Notes: generated from the sequence alone by a model not told the origin. Counted from the first letter of the stretch, positions 44,097-54,103 are shown. The stretch: DNA of 64,000 bases from Flabesymbios commensalis (GCA_964017125.1 OZ024912.1:79467904-79531903); one strand, 5' to 3'. Made by a program: numbers and translations.

Positions 44097-44565
44097 GGAA
44101 TGAGGTTTAGGCCACATTTGTTCATATAAAGGCTAAATTAGTGAGATTTTGAGGATGGCAGGTCTGAGGCCGAGAACGCTACCTCTCTGTCACGGAAGCT
44201 CCCCACAAGACTGAATCTATACACCTGAGAGGAGAAGAAATACTTGTTTCTTTAAAGGTGATCTATCACCCCTTATAGGGTATGAATAAATTTGTGACAG
44301 ATAAATCAAAGTTGCCACAAGATGGGATACAAGTGTTTCCTTATATGGGGTGATTGGCTATCATGTGACCCTCTCAGAGGGTCACATGATAGCCAATCAC
44401 CCCATATATGGGGTGATTGGCTATCATGTGGTGAGTCACATGATAGCCAATCACCCCATATAAGGACATTATTATTCATACCATATAAGGGGTGATAGAT
44501 CACCTTTAAAATCTGAAGACCAGAGCGAGGGAGAAACCCGCGATCACCGTCTTTCCAAGCAGCAC
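44097..44565 (-). mobile_element. dimeric tRNA-SINE split by FB-I
   Basis: Second unit and tail at about 44097-44215 (CGTGACAGAGAGGTAGCG on minus), linker to CTTGTTTCTTTAA, then FB-I, then AATCTGAAGACCAGAGCGAG and the head (minus: GCTGCTTGGAAAGACGGTGA) to about 44565. Confidence 0.75.
44256..44505. mobile_element. FB-I foldback element nested in a SINE
   Basis: TTAA at 44252-44255 and 44506-44509; termini AGGTGATCTATCACCCCTTA in inverse. The unit CCCCATATATGGGGTGATTG with GGCTATCATGTGACCCTC occurs four times in alternating orientation. The interrupted SINE proves the TTAA duplication. Confidence 0.85.
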
Positions 44566-44589
44566 GTCGATCTAATAAGCAGAGCTGAC

Positions 44590-44675
44590 ACGAACCTTTA
44601 CCCAACGTTACTTTAATGCTGCGCCACTGTCTGGCCCAGCATTAATACAACATCGGGTTGACGTGTTGTGATCGA
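44590..44675. mobile_element. FB-E foldback, worn
   Basis: CCCAACGTTACTTTAATGCT / CCCAGCATTAATACAACATC with shortened centre GCCACTGTCTGG. Confidence 0.5.
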
Positions 44676-44924
44676 TGGAGAGTGTCTCTGTATTACATTC
44701 CTTGATCTAATTTGTCATTTGCTGGAGGCAGCAGCAAACTGTGTTTCCAGTAATTTCATTTTCCCGAACTGTGTTTCCAGTATGTCATTTCCATGATTTG
44801 GTTCAGTGTAAGAAGTGTGATATTAACGTTAGATGTCTATTTATCTTAGCGGTACTTTTACTGTGCGTTTGCTTTGTACGCCACCACAATGCCGACGGAT
44901 ATCGTATTTTAAACTTTATAATCT
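44676..44924. other. no recognisable feature
   Basis: AACTGTGTTTCCAGTA is locally duplicated at about 44736 and 44767; otherwise nothing. Confidence 0.3.
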
Positions 44925-44985
44925 GCCGTCTATATAGAGGTCAGATTATGACGTCTAAAGTCGGTCCCCCACTGAAAGGCCAACA
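44925..44985 (+). mobile_element. pB-B hairpin fragment
   Basis: ATAATCTGCCGTCTATATAG / GGTCAGATTATGACGTCTAA, then GTCGGTCCCCCACTGAAAGG. The arms share the ATAATCTG variant. Confidence 0.55.
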
Positions 44986-45077
44986 GGCCAATGTCCATAC
45001 TAGGGCTGAATATTCAGCTATTCAAATATTCACGCAAGTTTCAAAAATAGCACAATCGCATTGAAATTCATAACATA

Positions 45078-45235
45078 ATGCGTCTCTTTGGATATGAAAG
45101 TGAGTATCTGCCACTTTGCAAAGTGGCAGATACACCCTTTCATATCCAAAGCGACGTAACGATCATTTCGCAACCTTCTTGAAGAGTGTAACTGCTACTT
45201 TACAATGTGGCAGTTACACCTTTTCATCACTAAGG
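45078..45235. repeat. two adjacent FB-G foldbacks
   Basis: First: CTTTGGATATGAAAGTGAGT / CACCCTTTCATATCCAAAG with CTGCCACTTTGCAAAGTGG. Second (about 45178-45232): GAAGAGTGTAACTGCTACTT / ATGTGGCAGTTACACCTTTT. Confidence 0.75.
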
Positions 45236-45354
45236 TGACAATCTATGTGTTGGAGCCGCTACGCCCTTAATATGAACAGGATCTGTTCAAATGTTACTGA
45301 TATATCAGCAACAACACTACAAACCTCGGCGTCAGCTATTTTACACAGTACTGC

Positions 45355-45455
45355 TTCTTAGTGGGCTCACATCTTCATGAGGTTCTCCTGGCCTAGGTTT
45401 AAGCCAATACGTACGCAAAGGTGGCCTAAAAGCTCATTTATTTATTTCTTAGTGG
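45355..45455 (+). mobile_element. tRNA-SINE 3' end
   Basis: TTCATGAGGTTCTCCTGGCC, GCAAAGGTGGCCTAAAAGC and a CATTTATTTATTT tail. Confidence 0.65.
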
Positions 45456-45538
45456 GCTCAGGCGACCATTGCTAAATCCAATCTATGGCGATTAAAGTCT
45501 GTGCTAGAGCAGGGATGTTCGTTTTCCCCGAACACTTT

Positions 45539-45622
45539 AGCCCTTTCAACGCTGAAAAATATTTTTTAGTCAGTCTAAGATCTTTCTGGTTTATTTGAAT
45601 ACCTATGTTTTGAAAGGGTAAA
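45539..45622 (+). mobile_element. pB-B deletion derivative
   Basis: CCCTTTCAACGCTGAAAAAT joins directly to TTATTTGAATACCTATG and GAAAGGGTAA; the hairpin is absent. Confidence 0.55.
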
Positions 45623-45842
45623 GCGCTGTAGTCGTGTTTAATCTATTATATTAACTGATCAAATCACTGATATTGGGTGCGAAATATGTGTTTAAACATC
45701 AAGCAAATGGTTGCTTTCAAGTCAAACAAATATGAGTAATTTTCACCCGCTTGAAGTTGTGGATCGCTGTAGCGAGACACAACTTCAAGTGGGTGAAAAA
45801 TTATAAACTTTACCTTAGCGGGATAAGGATTAATATGCCTAG
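45623..45842 (+). mobile_element. pB-A2 MITE
   Basis: AGCGCTGTAGTCGTGTTTAA to TTAGCGGGATAAGGATTAA; apex TCGC-TGTA-GCGA. Its CCCTTT start is lost where it meets the preceding pB-B remnant. Confidence 0.7.
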
Positions 45843-46084
45843 TTTTTAAATGTTTTTACTTCTGGGTGTTTTTGTGGTTTGTGTGATTCTGATTAACAGG
45901 GTTTTCGCTTCGCACAAGCAACATTTCGAGCGCAGGTGTCGCATGTTAGCTACAAGAAAAATGATGTTTACACTACCGCCTGTCACGCTGAGACACAGTA
46001 GTCCTACTGTATCGCCCTTTCGTGGTATTCACGTTTCAAATAAGGTTTATTCTTATTCTTGCCACTGATAAAGATGCAATATTA

Positions 46085-46145
46085 GGAGGAGTGTCCTTTA
46101 CGGAGAAGTAGCGCGCTCGGCCTGAGATATCCAGGGCTGTAATTT
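46085..46145 (+). mobile_element. tRNA-SINE fragment
   Basis: TACGGAGAAGTAGCGCGCTC and CCAGGGCTGTAATTTCAAA match the second tRNA-like unit only. Confidence 0.45.
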
Positions 46146-46194
46146 CAAAACATGTGGTAAAACGGCAGTGATTTTTTTCTCTAGCCGTTCCATG

Positions 46195-46790
46195 CCTCTA
46201 TGTGCACATAGGAGGCCATTCATTCATTCATCTATTCATTCATTCGTTTGTTTAATAATTCATTCTTTCATTCATTCATTCATTCATTCATTCATTCATT
46301 CATTCATTCATTCATTCATTCATTCATTCATTCATTCATTCATTCATTCATTCATTCATTCATTCATTCATTCATTCATTCATTCATTCATTCATTCATT
46401 CATTCATTCATTTATTCGTTTGTTCGTTTGTTCGTTCGTTCGTTCGTTCGTTCGTGCGTGCGTTCGCTCGTTCATCATTCATTTATTCATCTATTTATTT
46501 ATTCATTCATTCATTCAATCATTCATCCGTTATTTTATTTTATTCATTCATTCATTTATTCATTCATTCGCTCATCCATTCAATTATTCATTCATTCATT
46601 CATTCATTCATTCATTCATTCATTCATTCATTCATTCATTCATTCATTCATTCATTCATTCATTCATTCATTTATTCATTCATTCATTCATTCTTTCATT
46701 CATTTATTCATTCATTCATTCATTCTTTTATTAATTAATTCGTGCATTTATTCAATCATTTATTCATTTATTCAGAATATTCTGAAATCA
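46195..46790 (+). repeat. (ATTC)n microsatellite
   Basis: Almost 600 bp of ATTC units with ATTT, GTTC and GTTT variants, densest at 46262-46410 and 46583-46670. The FIHS/SFIH-repeat frames of 94-210 codons crossing it are translations of the tetranucleotide. Confidence 0.95.
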
Positions 46791-46961
46791 ATCGTTTTAT
46801 TTCTTGGTGGGAAATATTGCTCGTGTGGGACAGCCGGTAGCGTTTCCCACTACACCAGGTCCCCGCCCAGCGGTGCTTGAGCGTGCTCGGAGCTATGTAG
46901 ATCAATGGAAAAGCATGCACGCTAATGGTCCAGTCTCGAGTGATTTTCAGAGAAAACCTAA

Positions 46962-47026
46962 ATCGGCGTTTAGCACTCTTATTGGCCCAAGTTTAGGCTT
47001 GGGCCAATCAGACTGCTAAACGCTGA
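46962..47026. repeat. solitary foldback
   Basis: CGTTTAGCACTCTTATTGGC and CCAATCAGACTGCTAAACG around CCAAGTTTAGGCTTGG; stem of about 27 bp. Confidence 0.7.
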
Positions 47027-47036
47027 CCGCTCATAA

Positions 47037-47099
47037 CCCTTTCAGCGCGGGAACCAAATTAAAAAATGCTGACAGCGACAATAGACGTGATTAGCACTT
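47037..47099 (+). mobile_element. pB-B terminal fragment
   Basis: AACCCTTTCAGCGCGGGAAC matches a pB-B end; what follows is degraded. Confidence 0.4.
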
Positions 47100-47330
47100 T
47101 AACCCTTATCCTGCTAAGTTAATTTATTTAAATTTTCACCCACTTGAAGTTGTGTCTCGCTACCACGCTCCACAACTTCAAATGGCTGAAAATTTGAGAT
47201 CTATCCTTTGCAAATCCTGAGGTTTAAACACACATTTTGTTCTGAATATCAGTAATTTGATAGACTAATAAAACAAATTAAAAATTACAATAGTCGGTAT
47301 CATCGGGATAAGGGTGAGCATAAATCCTAC
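47100..47330 (-). mobile_element. pB-A2 MITE
   Basis: TTAACCCTTATCCTGC, hairpin ACTTGAAGTTGTGTCTCGCT / GCTCCACAACTTCAAAT, AGACTAATAAAACAAATTAA and ATCGGGATAAGGG. Confidence 0.65.
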
Positions 47331-47429
47331 TCGTCAATTCCCCAGTGCAGAGAGACCCAGCTGGGTGCAGGAATATGATGTTGTATTCTGTCTGCCCTCA
47401 TGGCCGACCCCCTTTCCGCTGTCTTAGTT

Positions 47430-48050
47430 GATTTCCTTACAACGTTGACATAATTTTGTCTAAACCATGAACTTATAAAACAAAGGTTTTTTCCAAATCG
47501 AAATCATCATGAATGCCTTAGTTGGCTCTTTCCGCTTTACCTATGGTATGTTTCTGCGGCCATTATAAATATGTTTACTCTTACAATGCAGGTATCGAGT
47601 TTAGACGTCAAATCTGACGTCTATTGATGTTAGATATTGACGTTTAAAGTCGATCCCCGCACTGAAAGAATGAAAAATCATAGGTATACAAATGAAGCGG
47701 AAAAGGCTAACTATGTTCAAAGACATATTAGAAATGATCAATCTGGATCGGAAGCTATTTAATATTTCATATACATTTGAAATGTACTAAAATTATAAAA
47801 TTAGTTTAGTCAATAAGTATTATGGGATATAAGGGGACGTCGTAATTATAATTTATTACTTGTAAAATGATTTCACTTTTGAAATACGCTGAAATTTTCA
47901 AAGCTGTTGGGATTCTTTTGAAAAATAGTGTCTGATAATTTTTAAGAAAATATGTTGAGAATTATCGACGGAGAAATTGGCGAAAAGCTTGCGATCATGG
48001 TTGACTATTTTTAATGTGTCTTTGGGTATAAGACATTATTGACCGACGTT
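47430..48050. mobile_element. double-armed pB-B with FB-N inside
   Basis: A left body (CCTTACAACGTTGACATAAT to CGGCCATTATAAATATG), the palindrome, CCCCGCACTGAAAGAATG, then a second, reversed body (GGTATACAAATGAAGCGG) interrupted at GGCTAACTA by FB-N. Two bodies thus flank one hairpin. Confidence 0.6.
47714..48028. mobile_element. FB-N relative in pB-B
   Basis: Ends GTTCAAAGACATATTAGAAA and TTAATGTGTCTTTGGGTA are inverted. The interior AAGGGGACGTCGTAATTATA and GAGAAATTGGCGAAAA matches the copy at 15126. The insertion point, after CTAACTA of pB-B, is the same as there. Confidence 0.6.
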
Positions 48051-48124
48051 ATAACCAAACATACAATCCAGAATAATCAGTATGTGTGGATATACATTTC
48101 TGGGGTGAATCAGAAAGCAGACTT

Positions 48125-48310
48125 AGCAACGCTGAATTATTTTTGTATGAATCATGGAGAATAAAGGGGTTTTTCAATTTAAAATCCTCATAAATGTCTT
48201 AGTGGATCTTTCCGGTTCATTTGAGTACCCATGCTATGGATCTACGACCATTAGAAATATGTATATTCTCTTGGCGCGGGGATCTGTATTTGTATCCGTA
48301 TAAGACGTGG
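48125..48310 (+). mobile_element. pB-B MITE, hairpin replaced
   Basis: GCAACGCTGAATTATTTTTG to CTCTTGGCGCGGGGATC; a palindrome-less segment follows, and CCGCACTGTTCCCGCGCTGA near 48430 may be the displaced right end. Confidence 0.55.
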
Positions 48311-48727
48311 CAGTATGTACAGTCGCGCCACGGGGGTTAGTGAGCGCAGCGCAGCTTATGAAGCAGTCTGACTCTGAATGCTGCAGGTGAAGGTGCTGGC
48401 TTCACTTCTACTTTTAAAATGTTCCAGTCCCGCACTGTTCCCGCGCTGAAATGGCGGGTTAATGTCGTGTTGTAACTGCTCTGATAGATTTGCAGCATAT
48501 TTTATATGATACATATTTATTCTCTTCTGTGCTGTCTCATGGCGATGAAGGTGTCTCGTCGTCAGAGTTGTTTCTGGCGATCTGTCGTGACAGTGGCTAG
48601 AGATGCGTAATACTTATGCTTTTCTGCAGTAAATAAGCCTCAACCACGTTAATACTGTGGTTTTACTGCTATAATATTTATGTGATACTATAAATGTAAG
48701 TGTATATCCTCCACTGTGTCAACTCAT
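48311..48727. other. mostly unannotated
   Basis: GC is slightly higher at 48300-48470. No motif recognised. Confidence 0.3.
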
Positions 48728-48865
48728 GGGGATTGAAGGGTGTCATCTGCCACATTGCAAAGTATCAGATATGATCATTTAACCTCTAGAGGTTTGCTAT
48801 ATTTGTATTTCTATCAGTTTCTGACGTCTGGGTTCGATCCCTGCGCTGAATGGCTTAATAATCAC
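48728..48865 (+). repeat. FB-G half and pB-B end
   Basis: AAGGGTGTCATCTGCCACAT is an FB-G arm. TTCTGACGTCTGGGTTCGAT and CCCTGCGCTGAATGGCTTAA are a pB-B terminus. Confidence 0.4.
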
Positions 48866-49443
48866 AATGACAATGTCATTATTTCTACGCATAAAGATAG
48901 CACAATCGGACAAATTGGATTTTGTATCATATTTCCTATAGTCTGTCTCACTATTAAATACTTCGTTTAGCAGTGCATGATTATCGGTAATTGCAACTTC
49001 TCAAATACTCTATAAAATTAGAAAATAGCGGTGGCAAAATGTCATAAAAATCAGTTTATAATTGACTGCCAAATAATATAAAACCCGGCGCGGCTGGTCT
49101 TATTGAAACTGACAATAAAAATCGTTATTTCGAGTAGGCCTGTCTACATCGCAATTGCTAAATCAAACAAATCATATTATTGGAGCTTGAATGCACCCGT
49201 TTTTGCTCCTTATCTACAATAGAGTGATTTTCCGCTCGACTGCCGAGTTATTTATAACTATAACACACACCTCATAATAAGCCAGAGATCCAGTGCTGGA
49301 TGCGGCTTTGTCGCTGCGGCTTTGTTGCTGATGCAATCATCACAATACTGTCTGCTGACCCAAAACACTATAATCTTTTAAATTGTTATCATGAGAAATC
49401 GGTACATTAATGTAGGTAGATCAATCTCCATGCTAGGCCTGAA
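48866..49443. other. no recognisable feature
   Basis: CGGCTTTGTCGCTG/CGGCTTTGTTGCTG is locally duplicated at about 49303-49331. No gene. Confidence 0.3.
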
Positions 49444-50312
49444 TATGTCCGTATTCACAATTAGGCCAGAACTGATATAATGCCACTGCTTATGATATAC
49501 TGCCACTGCTTATGTCCGTATTCACAATTAGGCCAGAACTGATATAATGCCACTGCTTATGTCCGTATTCACAATTAGCCCAGAGCTGATATAATGCCAC
49601 TGCTTATGTCCGTATTCACAATTAGGCCAGAACTGATATAATGCCACTGCTTATGTCCGTATTCACAATTAGGCCAGAACTGATATAATGCCACTGCTTA
49701 TGTCCGTATTCACAATTAGGCCAGAACTGATATAATGCCACTCCTTATGTCCGTATTCACAATTAGGCCAGAACTGATATAATGCCACTGAATATGTCCG
49801 TATTCACAATTAGGCCAGAACTGATATAATGCTACTGCTTATGTCCGTATTCACAATTAGGCCAGAACTGATATAATGCCACTGCTTATGTCCGTATTCA
49901 CAATTAGGCCAGAACTGATATAATGCCACTGCTTATGTCCGTATTCACAATTAGGCCAGAACTGATATAATGCCACTGCTTATGTCCGTATTCACAATTA
50001 GGCCAGAACTGATATAATGCCACTCCTTATGTCCGTATTCACAATTAGGCCAGAACTGATATAATGCCACTGAATATGTCCGTATTCACAATTAGGCCAG
50101 AACTGATATAATGCTACTGCTTATGTCCGTATTCACAATTAGGCCAGAACTGATATAATGCCACTGCTTATGTCCGTATTCACAATTAGGCCAGAACTGA
50201 TATAATGCCACTGCTTATGTCCGTATTCACAATTAGGCCAGAACTTATATAATGCCACTGAATATGTCCGTATTCACAATTAGGCCAGAACTGAAATAAT
50301 GCCACTGAAACT
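49444..50312 (+). repeat. 47-bp minisatellite, ~18 units
   Basis: TATGTCCGTATTCACAATTA starts at 49511, 49558, 49605 and so on every 47 bp to 50263, plus one unit at 49444. Diagnostic variants (CACTCCTTATG, CACTGAATATG, GCTACTGCTTATG) recur 282 bp apart. Confidence 0.95.
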
Positions 50313-50345
50313 GAAAAAAGATTGTTGTATTTTAAATTTTCAACC

Positions 50346-50589
50346 CTTAACCCTTAAAGCGCTGAATTAATTTGAAAAAAACAATTCAATCAGGGGTTTT
50401 TTCAATTTGAAATCATCATAACTGTCTTAGTCAGCTTTTCCTGATTCATTTGAATACGTATGTTATGGGTCCATGGCCATTAGAAATATGTTTATTCTTA
50501 CAGTGCAGGGATCGACTTTAGTCGTCAGAATCTGACGTCTACAGACGTCAGATTCTGACGACTAAAGTCTATCCCCGCGCTGTAAGGGT
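50346..50589 (+). mobile_element. pB-B MITE with matched variant stem
   Basis: CCCTTAAAGCGCTGAATTAA to CCCCGCGCTGTAAGGG. Arms read TTTAGTCGTCAGAATC and GATTCTGACGACTAAA: the AGTCG variant is present on both sides. Confidence 0.75.
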
Positions 50590-50800
50590 AAACTGCCGCT
50601 CCCGATTGTATTTATTTTTGAAAAAAATATTGGCACATTACAATTATCAGCTTTTAAACGCATTAAAGATAAAACGTGAAATCAATCAGCAAGATTTGAA
50701 AATGGTTCACTTCCATTTAGTCAAATCTTAATGGTTATGGGGTTCAGCGAGCCATAACTTAAGATAGGTGAAAAAATTAAACTGAATAACTTGACGATTA
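50590..50800 (+). mobile_element. pB-A MITE, degraded hairpin
   Basis: ACTGCCGCTCCCGATTG, TTAAAGATAAAACGTGAAAT and CCATTTAGTCAAATCTTAAT, with residual GGGGTTCAGCGAGCCATAAC. Confidence 0.6.
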
Positions 50801-50929
50801 ATCGAGTAATTCAATTTTAAAAGTTTTATTTTTTGCAAATAGATTTCTATTCGTTATTTAAAGTCATCAAATATTGAAAAAAGCCAGCTGAAAATCTCGG
50901 ACTGAATAACATACCACTAATATTTGTTA

Positions 50930-51250
50930 TATACATGTACCTTGTGGTAGATGACCAGTTATTCAAATAATTCAATTTGGTAGATGTTTATTTCTCGTAA
51001 GTAAAATATTTTTTTCATTCAGTTATTCAAATAATTCAATTTGGTAGATGTTTATTTCTCGTGAGTAAAATTTTTTTTTCATTCAGTTGAAGCTGGAAAT
51101 TGCGTCAGCAATTCCAGCTTTAAATGAAGGAAAAATTCTCAAACACAATTCAGCAGCACAATAAATAATATGTAAAAATAGCCAAGCTGATATCTGCAGT
51201 GGAGAGAGGGATATATCTACAGCCTTCAGCGTACAGAATGTGTAATAATT
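50930..51250 (+). mobile_element. pB-D copy with internal 65-bp duplication
   Basis: TTATTCAAATAATTCAATTT to TTTTTTTTCATTCAG occurs twice before the hairpin (arms GAAGCTGGAAATTGC / GCAATTCCAGCTTTAAATGA, loop GTCA). The flank ends TACAGCCTTCAGCGTACAGA. Confidence 0.65.
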
Positions 51251-51407
51251 CAGAAATTTGCAGACGAAATATTACACGATATGCTGCGACTGTGATTTGT
51301 AACAAGCAAAAGGCCTAAACTGCGCTCGATTCTTGGGGGCTGCCCATTTCTTATTACGTTTCCAGTTTCCAAGAAAATTTCAGACTAAATGAAACTAACT
51401 TCTTAAC

Positions 51408-51680
51408 ATATATTGTGGTAGATGCTATGTTAATCAAATAATTCAATTTGAGAGATGTCTATTTTCCATAAATAACATTGTTTTTCATTCATTTGAAGCT
51501 GGAAGTTGCGTTAGCAATACCAGCTTCAAATGAATGAAAAATACTGCCAAACAATGCAGCATATTGATAACTAAGACAATGTTAATATTTGTAGGGGACA
51601 GAGGGTTATATCTACAGCCTTCAGCGCACAGAATGTGTAATTAATCCAGAGATTTGCAGACGATCTATATTTCGCAATCT
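51408..51680 (+). mobile_element. pB-D copy, paralogue of the previous
   Basis: GTGGTAGATGCTATGTTAAT, hairpin TTTGAAGCTGGAAGTTGC with loop GTTA, and TACAGCCTTCAGCGCACAGA match 50930-51250 along the whole flank, so the duplicated unit is larger than the hairpin. Confidence 0.65.
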
Positions 51681-52498
51681 AATCAGTGATTGGATTAACG
51701 TGAATGGGTTTTAGCATGCATCAGTCGCCAGTCATCTGATGGGCTCAGGTTAGGCCTACTCAGATGCGTGAATGCCACATACGCAGAATGGTCTGATCAA
51801 TGTACAGCCTAGTCGTGGACGAACCCACTTCGCAAATGTGTGCGCGTGGATTGATGTATCCACTTTACCCGAGAAAATCAACGGTTTTCAACATGGTGTT
51901 GAGCGGGAGTGATGTCGACCCCAATGTCCGGAAAATATCTACCACTTCTTTAATGACTGCGCGACAAATGAGCTGAGCATGCGATCATGTAGCTGAAATG
52001 TTGCCGATTCTAATCAACCTTTTGGCAATTTTATTAAATGGGACGAAGTCTTAGATATGACCGCGCAAAAAACATATTCGATGATTTTGTGTGGTCGCAA
52101 AGTTCATATATTCATGCACCAGATACATATTACATCTGTTGAAATGTTTTTTTTTAAACCGAATGCATGTGAGACCCGCAAAAAAACCTTCCAGTTACAA
52201 TGTTTCAGCCACGCTGGGGCTTTGTACAGCAGAGCATTGTGCCCCATAAAGGTAGTAGCTGATCAAGTGATTAATTACTCCTGTTACGACAGTACCGTTA
52301 GTGAAAGCTATGGACATAATTATTTAGGGTTCATAGGTAAACTCGGGTAGTTAGCATATACTGCTGTTTGCCTTTCTGGGGTAATATTTCGCCTTAACAA
52401 ATGTGAATATATATAACACGAGGGTCAAACATCATATGTCCTCAGATGTATTCGTTGTCACGCAGTTGGAACTACACCTGCCAATGACAGGATGAGCT
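51681..52498. other. no recognisable feature
   Basis: A 97-codon frame at 52057-52350 lacks recognised motif or splice context. An FB-F-like TACTGCTGTTTGCCTTTCTG lies at about 52359. Confidence 0.35.
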
Positions 52499-52745
52499 AA
52501 GCCCTTACAACGCTGAAATATTTGTTTGTAAGCCATGGAGCCCAAAGGGTTTTTATCAATTTGAAATCATCATAAATGGCTTAGTCAGCTCTTTCCGCTT
52601 CATTTGAATACATATGTTATGAGAATACGGTCATTGTAAATAATGTACTCTTCCCGCGCGGGGATCGATTTTAGACGTCATAATCTGACGTACATGGACG
52701 TCAGATTATGACGTCTAAAACCGGTCACCGCGCTGACAGGGCTAA
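52499..52745 (+). mobile_element. pB-B MITE, complete
   Basis: CCCTTACAACGCTGAAATAT to CGCGCTGACAGGGCTAA. Both arms carry the ATAATCTG-type variant (GACGTCATAATCTGACG / CGTCAGATTATGACGTC). Confidence 0.8.
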
Positions 52746-53530
52746 ATACTGTGGCAATGGCGAAAAATGTAGCAAATTTCTTCCCTTGACAACATAATCT
52801 GTTATCTCTAATTGCCTTGTATAAATAGCCATAGAAACAGAATTATGTGATGTACGGCCGACGATTGAGCTGTTCAAAGCAGTAACCACATGTACTTACT
52901 TGAAAACCGACCATTATTTATAATTCTCGTTTGGAAGCTATTATTTCGCATGAACAAATGCGAGAGAAGATTTTCTCCTAGGCTGACATAATCTGTCTAG
53001 TCACTTGAAGCAATTTTGAGGTCTGATGTAGTATCAATGTGGAGCCGTCGCCACAGATGTTGGCCATACATGTAAACTGCATCGGGTCTGGCGTCTTTAC
53101 TTTCTTCTCTGTTAGCTGGCTATGGGATAGTGTTTCTATCATATTGGGGTGTCACTCGATGGGACTTGGCGATTATCCGGGGAATGCCATGTATTAGAGT
53201 GCTAACGCGATAAATCATACCGGTAGTTTGAAGTACACTGTCAGGACCATTGCCCCATGCATTATAGCGTTTGTAGACTGCTATATTCGCTTACAACCAT
53301 TCGAACAATTTTCGCAAAGCAAAAATATAGGGTCCCCCCACAGTGTGGTAGGGAGGGATACAAAATAAGTCCATGATTGTATTTGTATTCGTGCATACAT
53401 GTATGTTTAACTACTACATCAGTGCTCCGCAATCCTCACTGACAAATGACATGAGAGTGTAGACATCCCCTGGGTTGACTACAGGCAAGACTCTGCTGCA
53501 TAATTCTCTCCCAAATACACCTCTGTTGTA
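52746..53530. other. no recognisable feature
   Basis: Unique-looking; GGCATACATGTATG-type words near 53395. No gene seen. Confidence 0.3.
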
Positions 53531-53531
53531 A

Positions 53532-53640
53532 CCCAGCAAACAGGAAGTTCACCCAAGGTTGGTTTATTGTTGGGCCAGCGTCGCAGACGGTGGACCAACA
53601 TTAAAACAGCATTGGGTCAATGGCTTGTGTTTCATGGATA
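53532..53640. mobile_element. FB-E foldback
   Basis: CCCAGCAAACAGGAAGTTCA, centre CCAGCGTCGCAGACGGTGGA and AATGGCTTGTGTTTCATGG. Confidence 0.7.
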
Positions 53641-53850
53641 CTATATGCAAAGACAAAATGTAAGACAGTAACTTTTTACATAAAGTAATCGTAAAATAAG
53701 CAGTTACGTCTGTTGCTTTTGCAAACCGGCAAAGACAAACAGCAGTAAATGCTGAATTTGCAATTAACCATTTACTGCTGTTTCTTTGCACTGCAAAACA
53801 GCAGTAACTGTTTACTTGTAAAGTGAGCAGTCGTAGCTGTCTGTATTGCA
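53641..53850. repeat. FB-F arms, several
   Basis: AAGCAGTTACGTCTGTTGCT, ACAAACAGCAGTAAATGCTG and CCATTTACTGCTGTTTCTTT, then AACAGCAGTAACTGTTTACT and AGTGAGCAGTCGTAGCTGTC: three convergent hairpins in series. Confidence 0.65.
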
Positions 53851-53879
53851 CTACAAGACGACAAAAACAATTAGTGGCT

Positions 53880-54103
53880 CCTCACTTTACAATTCTCGAT
53901 TTCTTGTTTCGGACATGCATGTCCAAAATAGGAAATACGGGAATTTCGTCTCTATATCTCGCTTAACTGGTGAATGCCCAGCACAAAAAATGGAAAACTT
54001 TTGCAGTTCTAGTCTATGGACATGTTTATATCATATGGTATAAAAGTAGCTAAAATGAAATTACCGATTTTTTGCTTATTTTAGCCTGATTGTGTCGCTT
54101 TAA
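53880..54103. mobile_element. FB-L MITE, right part
   Basis: GTTTCGGACATGCATGTCCA, GAATTTCGTCTCTATATCTC and the terminus TAGCCTGATTGTGTCGCTTT with TTAA at 54100-54103. Confidence 0.65.

Noticed and set aside
46168-46880. Open frames of 94-210 codons rich in FIHS repeats
   Set aside because: They translate the (ATTC)n microsatellite in all three frames; no start context or other domain.
49444-50312. CRISPR-like array
   Set aside because: Whole 47-bp units repeat with no unique spacers; it is a minisatellite.
52057-52350. 97-codon frame as a gene
   Set aside because: No recognised motif, no splice sites, composition like the flanks.
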